64,000 bases of DNA from JACKNG01 sp040220855 (GCA_040220855.1 JAVJVZ010000072.1:35674-99673), one strand, 5' to 3'; positions 1-8,899 are shown, counted from the first letter of the stretch. Notes: generated from the letters alone by a model not told the origin. Made by a program: numbers and translations.

Positions 1-202
1 GAGCCGCTACCGCGGCACGCGGCGCGAACGCCTGGAACGCGAAGTCGACCGCCTGTACCGCGAGGAGATCGGGCCGCGGGAAGCCTACATCGCACGACTG
101 TGGCGGCACCGCGTGATCGGCCGCCTGCTCGCCGCCTGGGTACGCTGGGTCAACCCGGCGCTGGCCGCCCCGGGCCGCACGGGGGAACGGTCGCATGACT
201 GA
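1..202 (+). CDS. 3' end of an unidentified protein of the glycan operon (partial)
   Basis: An open frame enters from the left edge in frame 2 and stops at 200-202. It leaves about 66 residues rich in Arg, Glu and Leu, with an amphipathic stretch (EREVDRLYREEIG) followed by a Trp-rich segment. The stop overlaps the start of the next glycosyltransferase by 8 bases, which argues that it is the real upstream member of the same operon. Too little remains to name a family. A glycosyltransferase or other glycan-assembly protein would fit the context, but that is a guess from neighbours only. Confidence 0.55.
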   Translation, partial: SRYRGTRRERLEREVDRLYREEIGPREAYIARLWRHRVIGRLLAAWVRWVNPALAAPGRTGERSHD

Positions 203-1151
203 CGCCGATGCCATCGTGGCGGTGGTCGTCACCTACAATCGATGCGCGCTGCTCGCCGAGACCTTGCGCGCAATCGAGGCCCAGGGCCGACGCCCGGCGT
301 GCATCGTCATCGTCGACAACCACAGCACCGACGGCACCGCCGACATGCTCGCCACGCTCGAGCTCGAGGTGCCCTTCGAACATCTGCGTCTCGACCGCAA
401 TACCGGCGGCGCCGGCGGCTTCAAGGCCGGTATGCAACGGGCCTATGCACTCGGCGCCGACTGGTTGTGGGTGATGGACGACGACTGCATTGCCGCGCCG
501 GATGCACTCGGCCGCCTGCTCGACGCACGCAGCGCGGCTGGCACCGAGCGGCCGGGATTCCTCGCTTCACGCGTGCTGTGGCAGGACGGTACGCCCTGCC
601 TGATGAACCTGCCGGTGGCGCACCGGCTGTGGATCGCGCCCCACGCCACGGCGGCGAACGTGACACGCGTGCTGAGCTCGTCGTTCGTCTCGATGCTCGT
701 GGCGCGCGAAGCGGTCGAGGCGGTCGGCTACCCGGTCGCCGAGTTCTTCATCTGGTTCGACGACGTCGAGTACAGCCGGCGCATCAGCGCGGTCATGCCC
801 GCCTACCTCGTCACTGACAGCGTCGTCGTGCACAAGACGCCGACCAACCTCGCGCCGCTCGACTTCACGCAGCTCGACGAGGCCAGCCTGTGGAAATTCC
901 GCTACGGCGTACGCAACGAGTGCAGCTTCCAGCTGCGCGCCAACGGGATTGCCGACGCGCTGCTGTTCGTCGCCCGCACCATCGCCCGCATGCGCCGCGC
1001 GCGCGTGCCGGCACGCCATCTGCGCCCGCTGCTGGGCGCCTGCGTCGAGGGGCTGCGCTTCGACTACACGCGCCATGTCAGTTACCCGGACGGTCGCGCC
1101 GACCGTCCCTACGCAGCGCGACGGGCGCACGCATCACGGTGGGTCGAATGA
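195..1151 (+). CDS. GT2-family glycosyltransferase, galactofuranosyl/rhamnosyltransferase-like
   Basis: A 318-residue GT-A fold glycosyltransferase. It shows the N-terminal VTYNR (residues 12-16), VDNHSTDGT (40-48), the subfamily motif NTGGAGGF (69-76), a metal-binding MDDD (94-97) and an acceptor-side FDDVEY (about 188-193). The GGAGGF plus DDD combination is seen in GlfT-like galactofuranosyltransferases and some rhamnosyltransferases. It likely transfers an activated hexose to a glycan intermediate at the inner membrane or in the cytosol. It overlaps the preceding frame by 8 bases and the next gene by 4 (ATGA), so translation is probably coupled. The nearby UDP-galactopyranose mutase makes UDP-galactofuranose a plausible donor. 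Donor and acceptor are inferred, not shown. Confidence 0.85.
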   Translation: MTDADAIVAVVVTYNRCALLAETLRAIEAQGRRPACIVIVDNHSTDGTADMLATLELEVPFEHLRLDRNTGGAGGFKAGMQRAYALGADWLWVMDDDCIAAPDALGRLLDARSAAGTERPGFLASRVLWQDGTPCLMNLPVAHRLWIAPHATAANVTRVLSSSFVSMLVAREAVEAVGYPVAEFFIWFDDVEYSRRISAVMPAYLVTDSVVVHKTPTNLAPLDFTQLDEASLWKFRYGVRNECSFQLRANGIADALLFVARTIARMRRARVPARHLRPLLGACVEGLRFDYTRHVSYPDGRADRPYAARRAHASRWVE

Positions 1152-2347
1152 ACACCCACGCCACCGTTGCGGCGGCACCGCTGGTCTCGGTGATCATTCC
1201 GACCTTCAACTACGGCCACTTCGTCGAAGCCGCCATCGCGAGCGTCGAAACGCAGGACTACCCGGCCTGCGAGATCATCGTCATCGATGACGGCTCCAGC
1301 GACGACACGCAGGCACGCCTGGCGCATCGCCCTGGTATCCGTTACGTCCGCCAGGACAACCAGGGCCTGTCGGCCGCACGCAATCACGGGCTACGCCTCG
1401 CGCGCGGCGAGTTCCTGCAGTTTCTCGATGCCGACGACCTGCTCGGCGCCAGCGCCGTGCGTCGCCGCGTCGAGTTCCTGCAGGCGCACCCGGCCGTCAG
1501 CGCGGTGTTCTGTCGCAGCCGCTTCTTCGCGAACGAAGACGAAATTGCCAAGAGCGCCGGCCGGCAGCGGGAATGGGCGCAACCCGCCGCCGAGGACGTC
1601 GACCTCGCGCTCTACTTCTCCAACATCGCGCCCCCGCACGCGTTCCTCGTGCGCCGCGCGGTGGTCGCCGCGCACGGCCTCGAGTTCGATACCCGCCTGC
1701 GTGCCTGCGAGGACTACGATTTCTGGTACCGGCTGGCGCGCGCCGGCGGTCTGCCGGCACCGCTGGGCACCGCCAACGTGTACTACCGCCAGCATGCCGC
1801 CAGCATGTCGCGCGCGCACGGCAACCAGTACCGCCACGACGCCGAGATGTGCCGGCGCATCCGGGCCGACATCGGCGCCGGTCGCGCGTGGCTGGGAGAG
1901 CGTTCGCCGGGCGATTATCTCGCCGCGCTCTATTGTGCCTCGCTGCTCGCCTGCCGCCGCCTGTGGCACGTGGACCGCGCCGGGCTGGCGGAATTCGTGT
2001 CCGGGCACCTGCTGCCGCTACAACAGGAACTGGCCTCGGCGCTGGCGACGGCGCCACCGGGGGTTGCCGCACGCGGCTACCTCGCCGACGCGCGGCTGCT
2101 CGCGCTACGCCTGTGGATGCGCGACCGCGCGCTGTCGCGCGGCGCCTGGCGCCGGCTCGCGCCGCCGCTCGCGGCGAGCCAGTTCGCCGCGGCGCTGGCC
2201 GGACCGGGGGCGCGACGGCCTGGACTCGGCCGCCTGCTGCGCCAGGACCTTGTGTATGCGACGCTCCGCCTGCGCGGCACGCTGCAGCGCGCCGGCGGCA
2301 GCGCACTGGACGCCGAGAGCGAAACCGGCCACGACCTGCTGGCCTGA
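1148..2347 (+). CDS. GT2-family glycosyltransferase (family A type)
   Basis: A 399-residue protein starting at the ATG that overlaps the previous stop (ATGA). The frame is open further upstream, but the earlier part is a shadow of the preceding gene. Classic inverting GT-A signatures are present: PTFNYG near residue 18, DDGSSDDT near 47, QGLSAARNHG near 72 and the DxD-type LDADDLL near 93. A later ED-containing segment (CEDYDFWYRLA) resembles the catalytic-base region of the family. The Ala/Arg-rich C-terminal third has no recognised motif. It probably adds one sugar during assembly of the same surface glycan. Specificity cannot be read from the sequence. Confidence 0.85.
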   Translation: MNTHATVAAAPLVSVIIPTFNYGHFVEAAIASVETQDYPACEIIVIDDGSSDDTQARLAHRPGIRYVRQDNQGLSAARNHGLRLARGEFLQFLDADDLLGASAVRRRVEFLQAHPAVSAVFCRSRFFANEDEIAKSAGRQREWAQPAAEDVDLALYFSNIAPPHAFLVRRAVVAAHGLEFDTRLRACEDYDFWYRLARAGGLPAPLGTANVYYRQHAASMSRAHGNQYRHDAEMCRRIRADIGAGRAWLGERSPGDYLAALYCASLLACRRLWHVDRAGLAEFVSGHLLPLQQELASALATAPPGVAARGYLADARLLALRLWMRDRALSRGAWRRLAPPLAASQFAAALAGPGARRPGLGRLLRQDLVYATLRLRGTLQRAGGSALDAESETGHDLLA

Positions 2348-2369
2348 ACGTACGACAGGAAACCGAACA

Positions 2370-3488
2370 ATGCCTCATGAGCAACCCGATGCACGCCGCG
2401 TGCTGGTCGTCGGTGCCGGCTTCGCCGGCAGCGTGAGGGCACGCCAGCTGGCCGAGGGCGGCCACCCGGTGCTGGTGATCGACCGCCGCCCGCACATCGC
2501 CGGCAACGCCTACGACGAGCCGGATGCCCACGGCGTGCTCGTGCACCGCTACGGCCCGCACATCTTCCACACCAACGGCGAACGCATCTTCGAGTATCTC
2601 AGCCGGTTCACCGCCTGGCGGCCCTACGAGCACCGGGTTCGCTGCGTGGTCGCTGGTCGCGAGTATCCCTTCCCGATCAACCGCGACACGCTGTGCCAGC
2701 TCTACGGGCTCGACCTCGACGAGGACGGCGCGGCGGCTTTCTTCGAGCGCGTACGCGAGCCGCGCGACCCGGTCCGTACCAGCGAGGATGTCGTACTCAA
2801 CTCGGTTGGCCGCGACCTGTACGAGAAATTCTTCCTCAATTACACGCGCAAGCAATGGGGTCTCGACCCGGCCGAACTCAAGGCCGGCGTCGCCGCGCGC
2901 ATCCCGGTGCGCACCAACACCGACGATCGCTACTTCACCGATCGTTTCCAGGCGATGCCGAGCGACGGCTATACCGCCATGTTCCGCAACCTGCTCGACC
3001 ATCCCGCCATCGAGCTCGCCCTCGGCGTCGACTACCATGCCGAGCGCACGCGGCTCGCCGCGCGCCACGTCGTCTACACCGGCCCCATCGATGCCTACTT
3101 CGATTACTGCCACGGCCGACTGCCCTACCGCTCGCTGCGCTTCGAGCACGAGCACCTGCCGGCGACGTCGCAGTACCAGGCGGTCGGCACGGTCAACTAC
3201 CCGAACGACCACGACTACACGCGCATCACCGAATTCAAGCACCTCACCGGGCAGGAACATGCCGGCACCTCGATCGTGCGCGAGTATCCCCAGGCCGACG
3301 GTGATCCCTACTACCCGGTGCCGCGGGCCGAGAACGAGGCGCTGTTCAAGCGCTACGAAGAGCTCGCCGGCGCTGAGCCCGGCGTGACCTTCGTCGGTCG
3401 TCTCGCCCAGTACCGCTACTACAACATGGACCAGGTGGTCGGCGCCGCGTTGAAGGCGGCCGAGAACCTGCTGCCGGCCCTGTCATGA
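2370..3488 (+). CDS. glf: UDP-galactopyranose mutase
   Basis: A 372-residue flavoprotein of normal family length. It interconverts UDP-galactopyranose and UDP-galactofuranose using reduced FAD. The FAD-binding GAGFAG lies at residues 15-20, followed by the family signatures YGPHIFHTN (61-69), NYTRKQWG, RTNTDDRYF and YTGPIDAYFDY. The ATG at 2370 follows the previous stop by 22 bases and directly precedes the conserved Rossmann strand, so the longer open frame upstream is not used. The last codon overlaps the next glycosyltransferase by 4 bases. It is the most specific gene in this operon and implies that the glycan contains galactofuranose. Confidence 0.96.
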   Translation: MPHEQPDARRVLVVGAGFAGSVRARQLAEGGHPVLVIDRRPHIAGNAYDEPDAHGVLVHRYGPHIFHTNGERIFEYLSRFTAWRPYEHRVRCVVAGREYPFPINRDTLCQLYGLDLDEDGAAAFFERVREPRDPVRTSEDVVLNSVGRDLYEKFFLNYTRKQWGLDPAELKAGVAARIPVRTNTDDRYFTDRFQAMPSDGYTAMFRNLLDHPAIELALGVDYHAERTRLAARHVVYTGPIDAYFDYCHGRLPYRSLRFEHEHLPATSQYQAVGTVNYPNDHDYTRITEFKHLTGQEHAGTSIVREYPQADGDPYYPVPRAENEALFKRYEELAGAEPGVTFVGRLAQYRYYNMDQVVGAALKAAENLLPALS

Positions 3489-4414
3489 GCGGCCCGGTCA
3501 CCGCGCTCGTCGTCACCTACAACCGCAAGGCGCTGCTCGGGCGCTGCCTCGACGCGCTGGTCGGTCAGAGTCAAGCGCCCGACCGCGTGCTCATCGTCGA
3601 CAACGCGTCGACTGACGGCACCCGCGAATGGCTCGCGCAAGCCGGATGGCTCGCACGCGACGACGTCGAACTGCTCGCGCTGAGCGAGAACACCGGCGGC
3701 GCCGGCGGCTTCTCCGCCGGCATCGCGCATGCCGTCGAGCACGGGGCCGCGTGGGTGTGGCTGATGGACGACGACGCGGAGCCGGCCCGCGACGCACTCG
3801 CGACGCTGCTCGAGGCGGCCACCAATCCGAACGATCTCTACGGTTCGGTGGCCGTGGCCGGCAACCGCCTGGCCTGGCCGATGGCACCCCATGGTGCCCC
3901 TGCGGATGGTCACATCCATTATGTCGAACAGGCGCCGCCAGCACCGGTCGACGTCGCGTTCATTCCCTTTCTCGGGCTGCTCGTCAGTCGCGAGCTGGTC
4001 AGCGCCATCGGCGTACCCGACGCCGGTTACTTCCTCGCCGCGGACGACGTCGAGTACTGCATGCGCGCGCGGCGCCACGGCGCCCGCACCTGGCTCGTCG
4101 CGCGGAGTCGTATCGAGCACCCGGCGTCGGAGCGGTACGGGTTGCAGCTCACGCCGCGACGGCGCTTCGAATCGTTGCGTCTGCCGCCCTGGAAGCGCTA
4201 CTACGACGTGCGCAACCGGCTCTTCATCGCGCGCGCCTATTACGGCGCCGCAACCTGGTACAAGACCATTCCCGGCCAGTTCATGCGCCTGTTCCTCACG
4301 CTGCTCCACGAGCCGCGCCGCGGGGCCCAGATCAAGGCCTTCGCCGCCGGCATGGTCGACGGTCTCGCCGGGCGCAAGGGACGCCGCCACGAGCGCTGGG
4401 GGATCCACCCCTGA
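3485..4414 (+). CDS. GT2-family galactofuranosyltransferase-like glycosyltransferase
   Basis: A 309-residue paralogue of the first glycosyltransferase in this cluster. The motif order is the same: VTYNR (9-13), VDNASTDGT (about 38-46), NTGGAGGF, LMDDDAEP and ADDVEY. Overlap with glf by 4 bases (ATGA) and the shared GGAGGF motif support use of UDP-galactofuranose, as in GlfT-like enzymes. This is inference. The C-terminal segment (YYDVRNRLFIARAYYG) is typical of GT2 enzymes that act on lipid-linked or membrane-proximal acceptors. Both paralogues together could build alternating linkages, or each could add one distinct residue. Confidence 0.87.
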   Translation: MSGPVTALVVTYNRKALLGRCLDALVGQSQAPDRVLIVDNASTDGTREWLAQAGWLARDDVELLALSENTGGAGGFSAGIAHAVEHGAAWVWLMDDDAEPARDALATLLEAATNPNDLYGSVAVAGNRLAWPMAPHGAPADGHIHYVEQAPPAPVDVAFIPFLGLLVSRELVSAIGVPDAGYFLAADDVEYCMRARRHGARTWLVARSRIEHPASERYGLQLTPRRRFESLRLPPWKRYYDVRNRLFIARAYYGAATWYKTIPGQFMRLFLTLLHEPRRGAQIKAFAAGMVDGLAGRKGRRHERWGIHP

Positions 4415-4428
4415 CGGCAGCCGCCGCC

Positions 4429-5535
4429 ATGCGCATCGCCTTCCTGTGCAAGCGTCGCTACATGGGCAAGGACGTCATCCTCGACCGCTACGCGCGCCTT
4501 TACGAGTTGCCGCGCGGGCTGGCCGCGCGCGGCCACGACGTACTCGGCCTGTGTCTCGAATACGCCGGCCGCGAACGCGGCGAATGGTCGCACGAGGCAC
4601 CGCCAGGGCAGCTCAGCTGGCACTCGTGGCCGGCCGGCCGCCTGCTGCTCCCGGGCATCGCCGCGCACGCGCGCGCGGCCCTGCGTTCGCTCGGCGGGTT
4701 CCGCCCGGACGTCGTGCTATCCGCCTCAGACGTCTGGCACGTCACCCTCGGCGACTGGCTGGCGCGACGCCTGGCGGTGCCCCATGTGGTCGACCTCTAC
4801 GACAACTATGCGAGCTTCGGCGCGGCGCGCCTGCCCGGTCTCAGCGCCGCCTACGCACGCGCACTCGGCAGGGCCGCCGGTGTCAGCTGCGTCAGCGCGC
4901 CGCTCGCCACGCTGATCCGCGAGCGCCACGCGCCGCGTGGCACAGTGGTCACCATCGAGAGCACCGTCGGTGCCGGCCAGTTCACACCGCGCGACCGCGA
5001 AGCCTGTCGGCGCGAGCTCGGCCTGCCGCACGGCGTGCCGCTGATCGGTTACGCCGGCGCACTCGATCGTTCGCGCGGCATCGAGGACCTCTACGCCGCC
5101 TTCGCCGAGGTCCGTGCCGCGCACCCCGACGCCCGCCTGCTGCTCGCCGGGCCGGTCGGGAGGCCGGCCCTGCCGCGACTGGCGGGGCTCGAGTACCTCG
5201 GCGCGCTCCCGCACGCCGCCGTTTCCACCTTCTACGGCGCGCTCGATGTCGGCGTCATCTGCGTGCGCGACACGCCTTTCGGACGCTACAGCTTCCCCCA
5301 GAAGGCCTACGAGATGCTCGCCATGCGCATGCCGCTGGTGGTCGCGCGCGTCGGCGCCATGGCGAGCCTGTTCGCCGATCATCCGGCGTGCACCTACGAA
5401 GCCGATTCGAGCACGTCGCTCGCGGCCGCGCTGCTCGCACAATTGCGTGCCCCGTGTATCCCGGCACTGCCGATCCCGACCTGGGACGAACAGGCAGCCC
5501 GGCTCGAAGCACTGCTGGTCGCTGCCGCACACTGA
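4429..5535 (+). CDS. GT4-family (group 1) glycosyltransferase
   Basis: A 368-residue GT-B fold protein, beginning 14 bases after the previous stop. The N-terminal domain opens with MRIAFLCKR and contains PHVVDLYDNY. The C-terminal Rossmann domain starts near LIGYAGALDRSRGIEDL and contains LLLAGPVG and the family's donor-binding segment FGRYSFPQKAYEMLAM. The usual ExxxxxxxE motif appears as FPQKAYEMLAM, with the first Glu replaced by Gln, a variation seen in some GT4 members. It is the last gene of the operon, so it may add a branch or terminal sugar. No sugar specificity can be assigned. Confidence 0.85.
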   Translation: MRIAFLCKRRYMGKDVILDRYARLYELPRGLAARGHDVLGLCLEYAGRERGEWSHEAPPGQLSWHSWPAGRLLLPGIAAHARAALRSLGGFRPDVVLSASDVWHVTLGDWLARRLAVPHVVDLYDNYASFGAARLPGLSAAYARALGRAAGVSCVSAPLATLIRERHAPRGTVVTIESTVGAGQFTPRDREACRRELGLPHGVPLIGYAGALDRSRGIEDLYAAFAEVRAAHPDARLLLAGPVGRPALPRLAGLEYLGALPHAAVSTFYGALDVGVICVRDTPFGRYSFPQKAYEMLAMRMPLVVARVGAMASLFADHPACTYEADSSTSLAAALLAQLRAPCIPALPIPTWDEQAARLEALLVAAAH

Positions 5536-5626
5536 GCACGCCACAGCCATGACGTGGAGCGGCGTGGCGCTTCCCGTTATGCTGAACGGGCCACAGGCGG
5601 CGCAATATTCAAGGGGAGGAACACGC

Positions 5627-6631
5627 ATGGCCACGCCGGACGTCTATCGCATCCCGGGCTTCACCACGCAAGGCGGCGCGACGCTAGACATCGATCTCAC
5701 CTACGTCACCTTTGGCACCCTGTCGCCGGCACGCGACAACGCGGTGCTCATCCCGACCTTCTACGGTGGCCGCCACGCCGAGACCGAATTCATGCTCGCG
5801 GCGGGCCGCGCCATCGACCCGCAACGGCATTTCGTGATCATCCCCAACATGCTAGGCAACGGCGCTTCGACGTCGCCGAGCAATACGCCGGCGCCCTATG
5901 GCCGCGGCAACTTCCCGCTCGTCACCGTGTACGACAACGTCGCCATCCAGCATCGCCTGGTCACCGAGCATCTCGGCATCGAGCGGCTGCGCCTGGTCAC
6001 GGGCTTCTCCATGGGCGCAGCGCAGACCTTCCAGTGGGGCGCGCTCCACGCCGACATGATCGATGCCATCGCGCCGATCTGCGGCGCCGCGCGCGTGGCC
6101 GATCACAACCGGGTGTTCGTGGCCTCGGCCGTCGACGCGCTGCGCCTCGACGCCGACTTCCGCGACGGCTGGTACAGCGAGCCGCCGCTGCGCGGCCTGC
6201 TCGCCTTCGGCCATGTCTACGCCGCCTGGCTGTTCTCGCAGGACTTCTTCCGCGAGCGCCTCTACGAGCAACTCGGACTCGCGTCGCCCGACGACGTGGT
6301 GCGCTTCACGCAGAACTATTTCCTCGCCAACGACGCCAATGATCTCATCGCCATGGCACGCACCTGGATGAACGCCGACATCGGCGCCAACCCGCGCTTC
6401 GGCGGTGACTTCGATGCCGCGCTCGCGGCCATCGGCTGTCGCGCCATCGTCATGCCGGGTGAGACGGATCTCTATTTCCGTGTCGCCGACAGCGAGTACG
6501 AAGTCGCCCACATGCCGCATGCAGAGCTCCGCACCATCCCCTCCAAGTGGGGCCACGGCGCCGGCTTCGGCATCGACCCGGCCGACAACACGTTCGTCGA
6601 CGACGCGCTGCGCGAGCTGCTGGGCGACTAG
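5627..6631 (+). CDS. Alpha/beta hydrolase, homoserine O-acetyltransferase-like
   Basis: A 334-residue alpha/beta-hydrolase related to the MetX/homoserine acetyltransferase superfamily. A strong ribosome site (AGGGGAGGA at 5612-5620) lies 6 bases before the ATG. The nucleophile elbow is GFSMGAAQ, near residue 127. An acidic residue in MPGETDLYF and the His in KWGHGAGFG fit a Ser-Asp-His triad. The oxyanion-side NMLGNGASTSPSN segment resembles MetX (NxLGxxxGSxGP) but diverges. Members of this branch often act as esterases or unknown acyltransferases rather than in methionine synthesis. No met genes are nearby, so the substrate is left open. A TATGCT box at 5579-5584 may be the -10 element. Confidence 0.8.
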   Translation: MATPDVYRIPGFTTQGGATLDIDLTYVTFGTLSPARDNAVLIPTFYGGRHAETEFMLAAGRAIDPQRHFVIIPNMLGNGASTSPSNTPAPYGRGNFPLVTVYDNVAIQHRLVTEHLGIERLRLVTGFSMGAAQTFQWGALHADMIDAIAPICGAARVADHNRVFVASAVDALRLDADFRDGWYSEPPLRGLLAFGHVYAAWLFSQDFFRERLYEQLGLASPDDVVRFTQNYFLANDANDLIAMARTWMNADIGANPRFGGDFDAALAAIGCRAIVMPGETDLYFRVADSEYEVAHMPHAELRTIPSKWGHGAGFGIDPADNTFVDDALRELLGD

Positions 6632-6659
6632 AACCGCGCAGCGAGGGATGACGAACCGT

Positions 6660-6690
6660 AGCCAAGCCAAGCCAAGCCAAGCCAAGCCAA
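6660..6690. repeat. Pentanucleotide microsatellite, six GCCAA units
   Basis: Six perfect tandem copies of GCCAA start 29 bases after the stop of the hydrolase gene. The run lies outside any supported coding region, so copy-number change would not shift a reading frame here. It directly precedes the larger palindromic repeat block. Confidence 0.95.
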
Positions 6691-6707
6691 GCATCGTCAG
6701 AACCCTG

Positions 6708-7168
6708 ACGGCATCAAGCCCCGCGGCGCGCACGTGGCTGCGGGAGCGGCTTCGAGCGCAAGCGGGCCAGGGACGGCCCGGCGCCGCGCGACAGCAGCCC
6801 GGCCGCACAGGTATGTGCGGCCGGGCGTGAGCGGACGAAGCCAGGTGCGTGCCGTGCCCGGCGCGGCGCAACGCAACGGACGGCACACGCCACCGCGACC
6901 GCACTCAACGCCCCGACGGCACCGACCCAGCGGCGCGCACGTGGATGCGGGAGCGGCTTCGAGCGCAAGCGGGCCAGGGAGGGCCCGGCGCCGCGCGACA
7001 GCAGCCCGGCCGCTCACGGAAGTGCGGCCGGGCGTGAGCGGACGCAGCCACGTGCGTGCCGCGCCCGGCACGGCGCTACGCAACAGGCGGCGCACGCCAC
7101 CCGAGCCACAACACAACGACCACGCTCAGAGCCTCGACGGCATCGCCCCCCGGCGCTCACGTGGCGGC
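6708..7168. repeat. Tandem ~210-bp palindromic units (REP/BIME-like block)
   Basis: Two imperfect direct repeats run 6708-6915 (208 bp) and 6916-7136 (221 bp). A third, truncated copy of the 5' part begins at 7137 and runs up to the hyuB stop. Each unit starts ACGGCA, contains GCGGGAGCGGCTTCGAGCGC, a perfect GC hairpin in the first copy (6798-6808 with 6815-6825), and outer arms that can pair (6729-6742 with a degenerate 6836-6849; the second unit's end at 7043-7056 is the exact complement of the first arm). The stem-rich, non-coding structure and the GGGAGCGGCTTC core recall REP/BIME elements of Gammaproteobacteria. No mobilising gene is present. Mutations differ between copies, so the duplication is not recent. 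Confidence 0.8.
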
Positions 7169-7178
7169 GGCCTCGACC

Positions 7179-8882
7179 TCATCCGCCGTAATCGCGTCGC
7201 GCCGCCTCCGCCGAGACGAATCCATCGGCGAGGTCGTCGGCCAGCTGCTCGCGGTCGCGCTCGCCCGGCGTACCCCAGCCGCCGCCGCCCGGGGTGTCGA
7301 TCTGCACGCGATCACCGGGGCGAATCACCACGTTCGACCACTTGCTCGTCGACGCCTTGCAGAACGCCTCTACCATGGTCTGCCAATCGCCGGCACCGGC
7401 CTTCATGTAACGCGTCATGCCGGGGGCGCCAGGGGCGCCGCCGTCGAAGCCCCAGGCGCGGTGATCATGGCGATCGGTCAACTGGCTGCAGGTGATCTCG
7501 GCATCGAGACAGCGCCAGGTCCGGCGCGTGCCGAGACCGCCGCGGTAGCGGCCGGCGCCACCGGAATCCGCACGCAGGCTGAACTCCTCGGTGAGCCAGG
7601 GGTAACGCGTCTCGAACACCTCGACCGGCATCACGCGGCAGTTGCCATTGATGGAATCGGTCGCGTCGTTGCCGTCGGCAAAAGGCCGTGCGCCCCACCC
7701 GACCGTCTCGATGTCATAGCAGGCGAAGTACTCGTCGTAACGCCGGTCGACACCACCGAAGACGAAATTGAGATGGGTCCCGCCCTCGCCCGCCATCGCG
7801 CGTGCCGGCGCCGCCTGAGCGAGCGCCCCGATCACCGCGCCGGCGATGCGCGGGTGGGTCTCGGTATTGCCACCGACCTCCGGCGCCGGGTAGTCGACGT
7901 TCACGATGGTGCCCTTCGGCGCGACGATGCGAATGGGGCGGAAGCAGCCCGAATTGCGTGGAATCGACGGGTCGGTGAGATGCAGCAGCGCATTGTAGGC
8001 GGCCGACCAGCTCACCCCGAGCGTCGCGTTGATCGGCCCCGAGACCTGCGGCGTGCTGCCGGTATAGTCGACCACGATCTCCTCGCCCTGCACGTGGCAA
8101 TGCGCCTCGATACGGATCTCCGAGTCGGACACGCCGTCATTGTCCATGTAGTCGACGAAGCTGTAACGGCCGTCGGGGATGGCCGCGATCTCGGCACGCA
8201 TGCGCGCCTCGGAGTAATCCATGAGATCGTCGCAGGTCCTGCGGAACACCGCGCAACCATACTTCGCGACGGTTTCCCCGAGACGCTTCACGCCGGTCTC
8301 CACGCCGGAAATCAGCGCACGCATGTCACCGTAGTTGTAGCGCGGCGTACGCACGTTGGCGAGCCACAGCTTCCACACCTCGGGCACGTCCTCGCCGCGC
8401 TTCTTGATCTTGACCGGCGGCACGCGAATGCCTTCGTGGAAGATCTCGGTGGCCTCGGACGGGAATCCGCCCGGCACCATGCCGCCGACCTCGGCAACGT
8501 GGCCGATGGCGACGGTGAAGGCGACCAGTTCGTCGTCGACGAAGAGTGGACAGAACAGGGTGTGCTCAGGGGTGTGCAAACCGCCGCGATAGGGATCGTT
8601 GTGCACCAGCACGTCCCCTGGCTCGATTTCCTCGATCGGCACCTCCTGCAGGCACGAGCGGATCAGCAGCGGCATACCGCCGATCTGTGCGGGGCAGAAC
8701 TCGGCCACCGCGAGCATCTCGCCGCGTGGACTGGCGATGCCGCAGGTGAAATCGAGCGCCTCGTTGAAGATGGTCGAATACGACGTCTTCATCAAGGTGA
8801 TGCCCATCTCGCGGCAGATCGAGACCATCGTGTTCTCGATGATGTTCATCGTGACGAGATCGAAGCCGGTGCTGGCGGACAT
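7179..8882 (-). CDS. hyuB: Hydantoinase B / N-methylhydantoinase-oxoprolinase beta-type subunit
   Basis: A 567-residue HyuB-family subunit. Start at the ATG at 8882 gives MSASTGFDLVTMNIIENTM and lies 17 bases after hyuA, with AGGAG upstream. Family landmarks are GDVLVHNDPYRGGLHTPEH, EVGGNTETHPRIAGAVIGAL, LRADSGGAGRYRGGLG and the terminal TPGGGGWGTP. With HyuA it should catalyse ATP-dependent opening of a hydantoin, oxoproline or related lactam ring. Some HyuAB relatives are instead acetone/acetophenone carboxylases. No third subunit gene is adjacent, which favours the hydantoinase/oxoprolinase type. The exact substrate is unknown. Confidence 0.9.
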   Translation of the reverse strand: MSASTGFDLVTMNIIENTMVSICREMGITLMKTSYSTIFNEALDFTCGIASPRGEMLAVAEFCPAQIGGMPLLIRSCLQEVPIEEIEPGDVLVHNDPYRGGLHTPEHTLFCPLFVDDELVAFTVAIGHVAEVGGMVPGGFPSEATEIFHEGIRVPPVKIKKRGEDVPEVWKLWLANVRTPRYNYGDMRALISGVETGVKRLGETVAKYGCAVFRRTCDDLMDYSEARMRAEIAAIPDGRYSFVDYMDNDGVSDSEIRIEAHCHVQGEEIVVDYTGSTPQVSGPINATLGVSWSAAYNALLHLTDPSIPRNSGCFRPIRIVAPKGTIVNVDYPAPEVGGNTETHPRIAGAVIGALAQAAPARAMAGEGGTHLNFVFGGVDRRYDEYFACYDIETVGWGARPFADGNDATDSINGNCRVMPVEVFETRYPWLTEEFSLRADSGGAGRYRGGLGTRRTWRCLDAEITCSQLTDRHDHRAWGFDGGAPGAPGMTRYMKAGAGDWQTMVEAFCKASTSKWSNVVIRPGDRVQIDTPGGGGWGTPGERDREQLADDLADGFVSAEAARRDYGG

Positions 8883-8899
8883 GTGGATGCTCCTGTGTC

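Noticed and set aside
1497..3260. Long minus-strand open frame opposite the glycosyltransferase/glf genes
   Set aside because: The opposite strand encodes proteins with clear family motifs; the antisense frame is open because of third-position GC bias and has no recognisable domain.
195..5535. Actinobacterial origin of the glf/GlfT-like cluster
   Set aside because: Codon use and GC match the rest of the window, and glf clusters are also known in Proteobacteria; no transfer signs were visible.
6660..6690. GCCAA repeat as a phase-variation switch
   Set aside because: It lies 29 bases after a stop codon and outside any supported gene, so a length change would not alter a frame; promoter effects cannot be excluded but nothing supports them.
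6708..7136. CRISPR array
   Set aside because: Only two long, unequal units and no short repeat-spacer structure; no cas genes.
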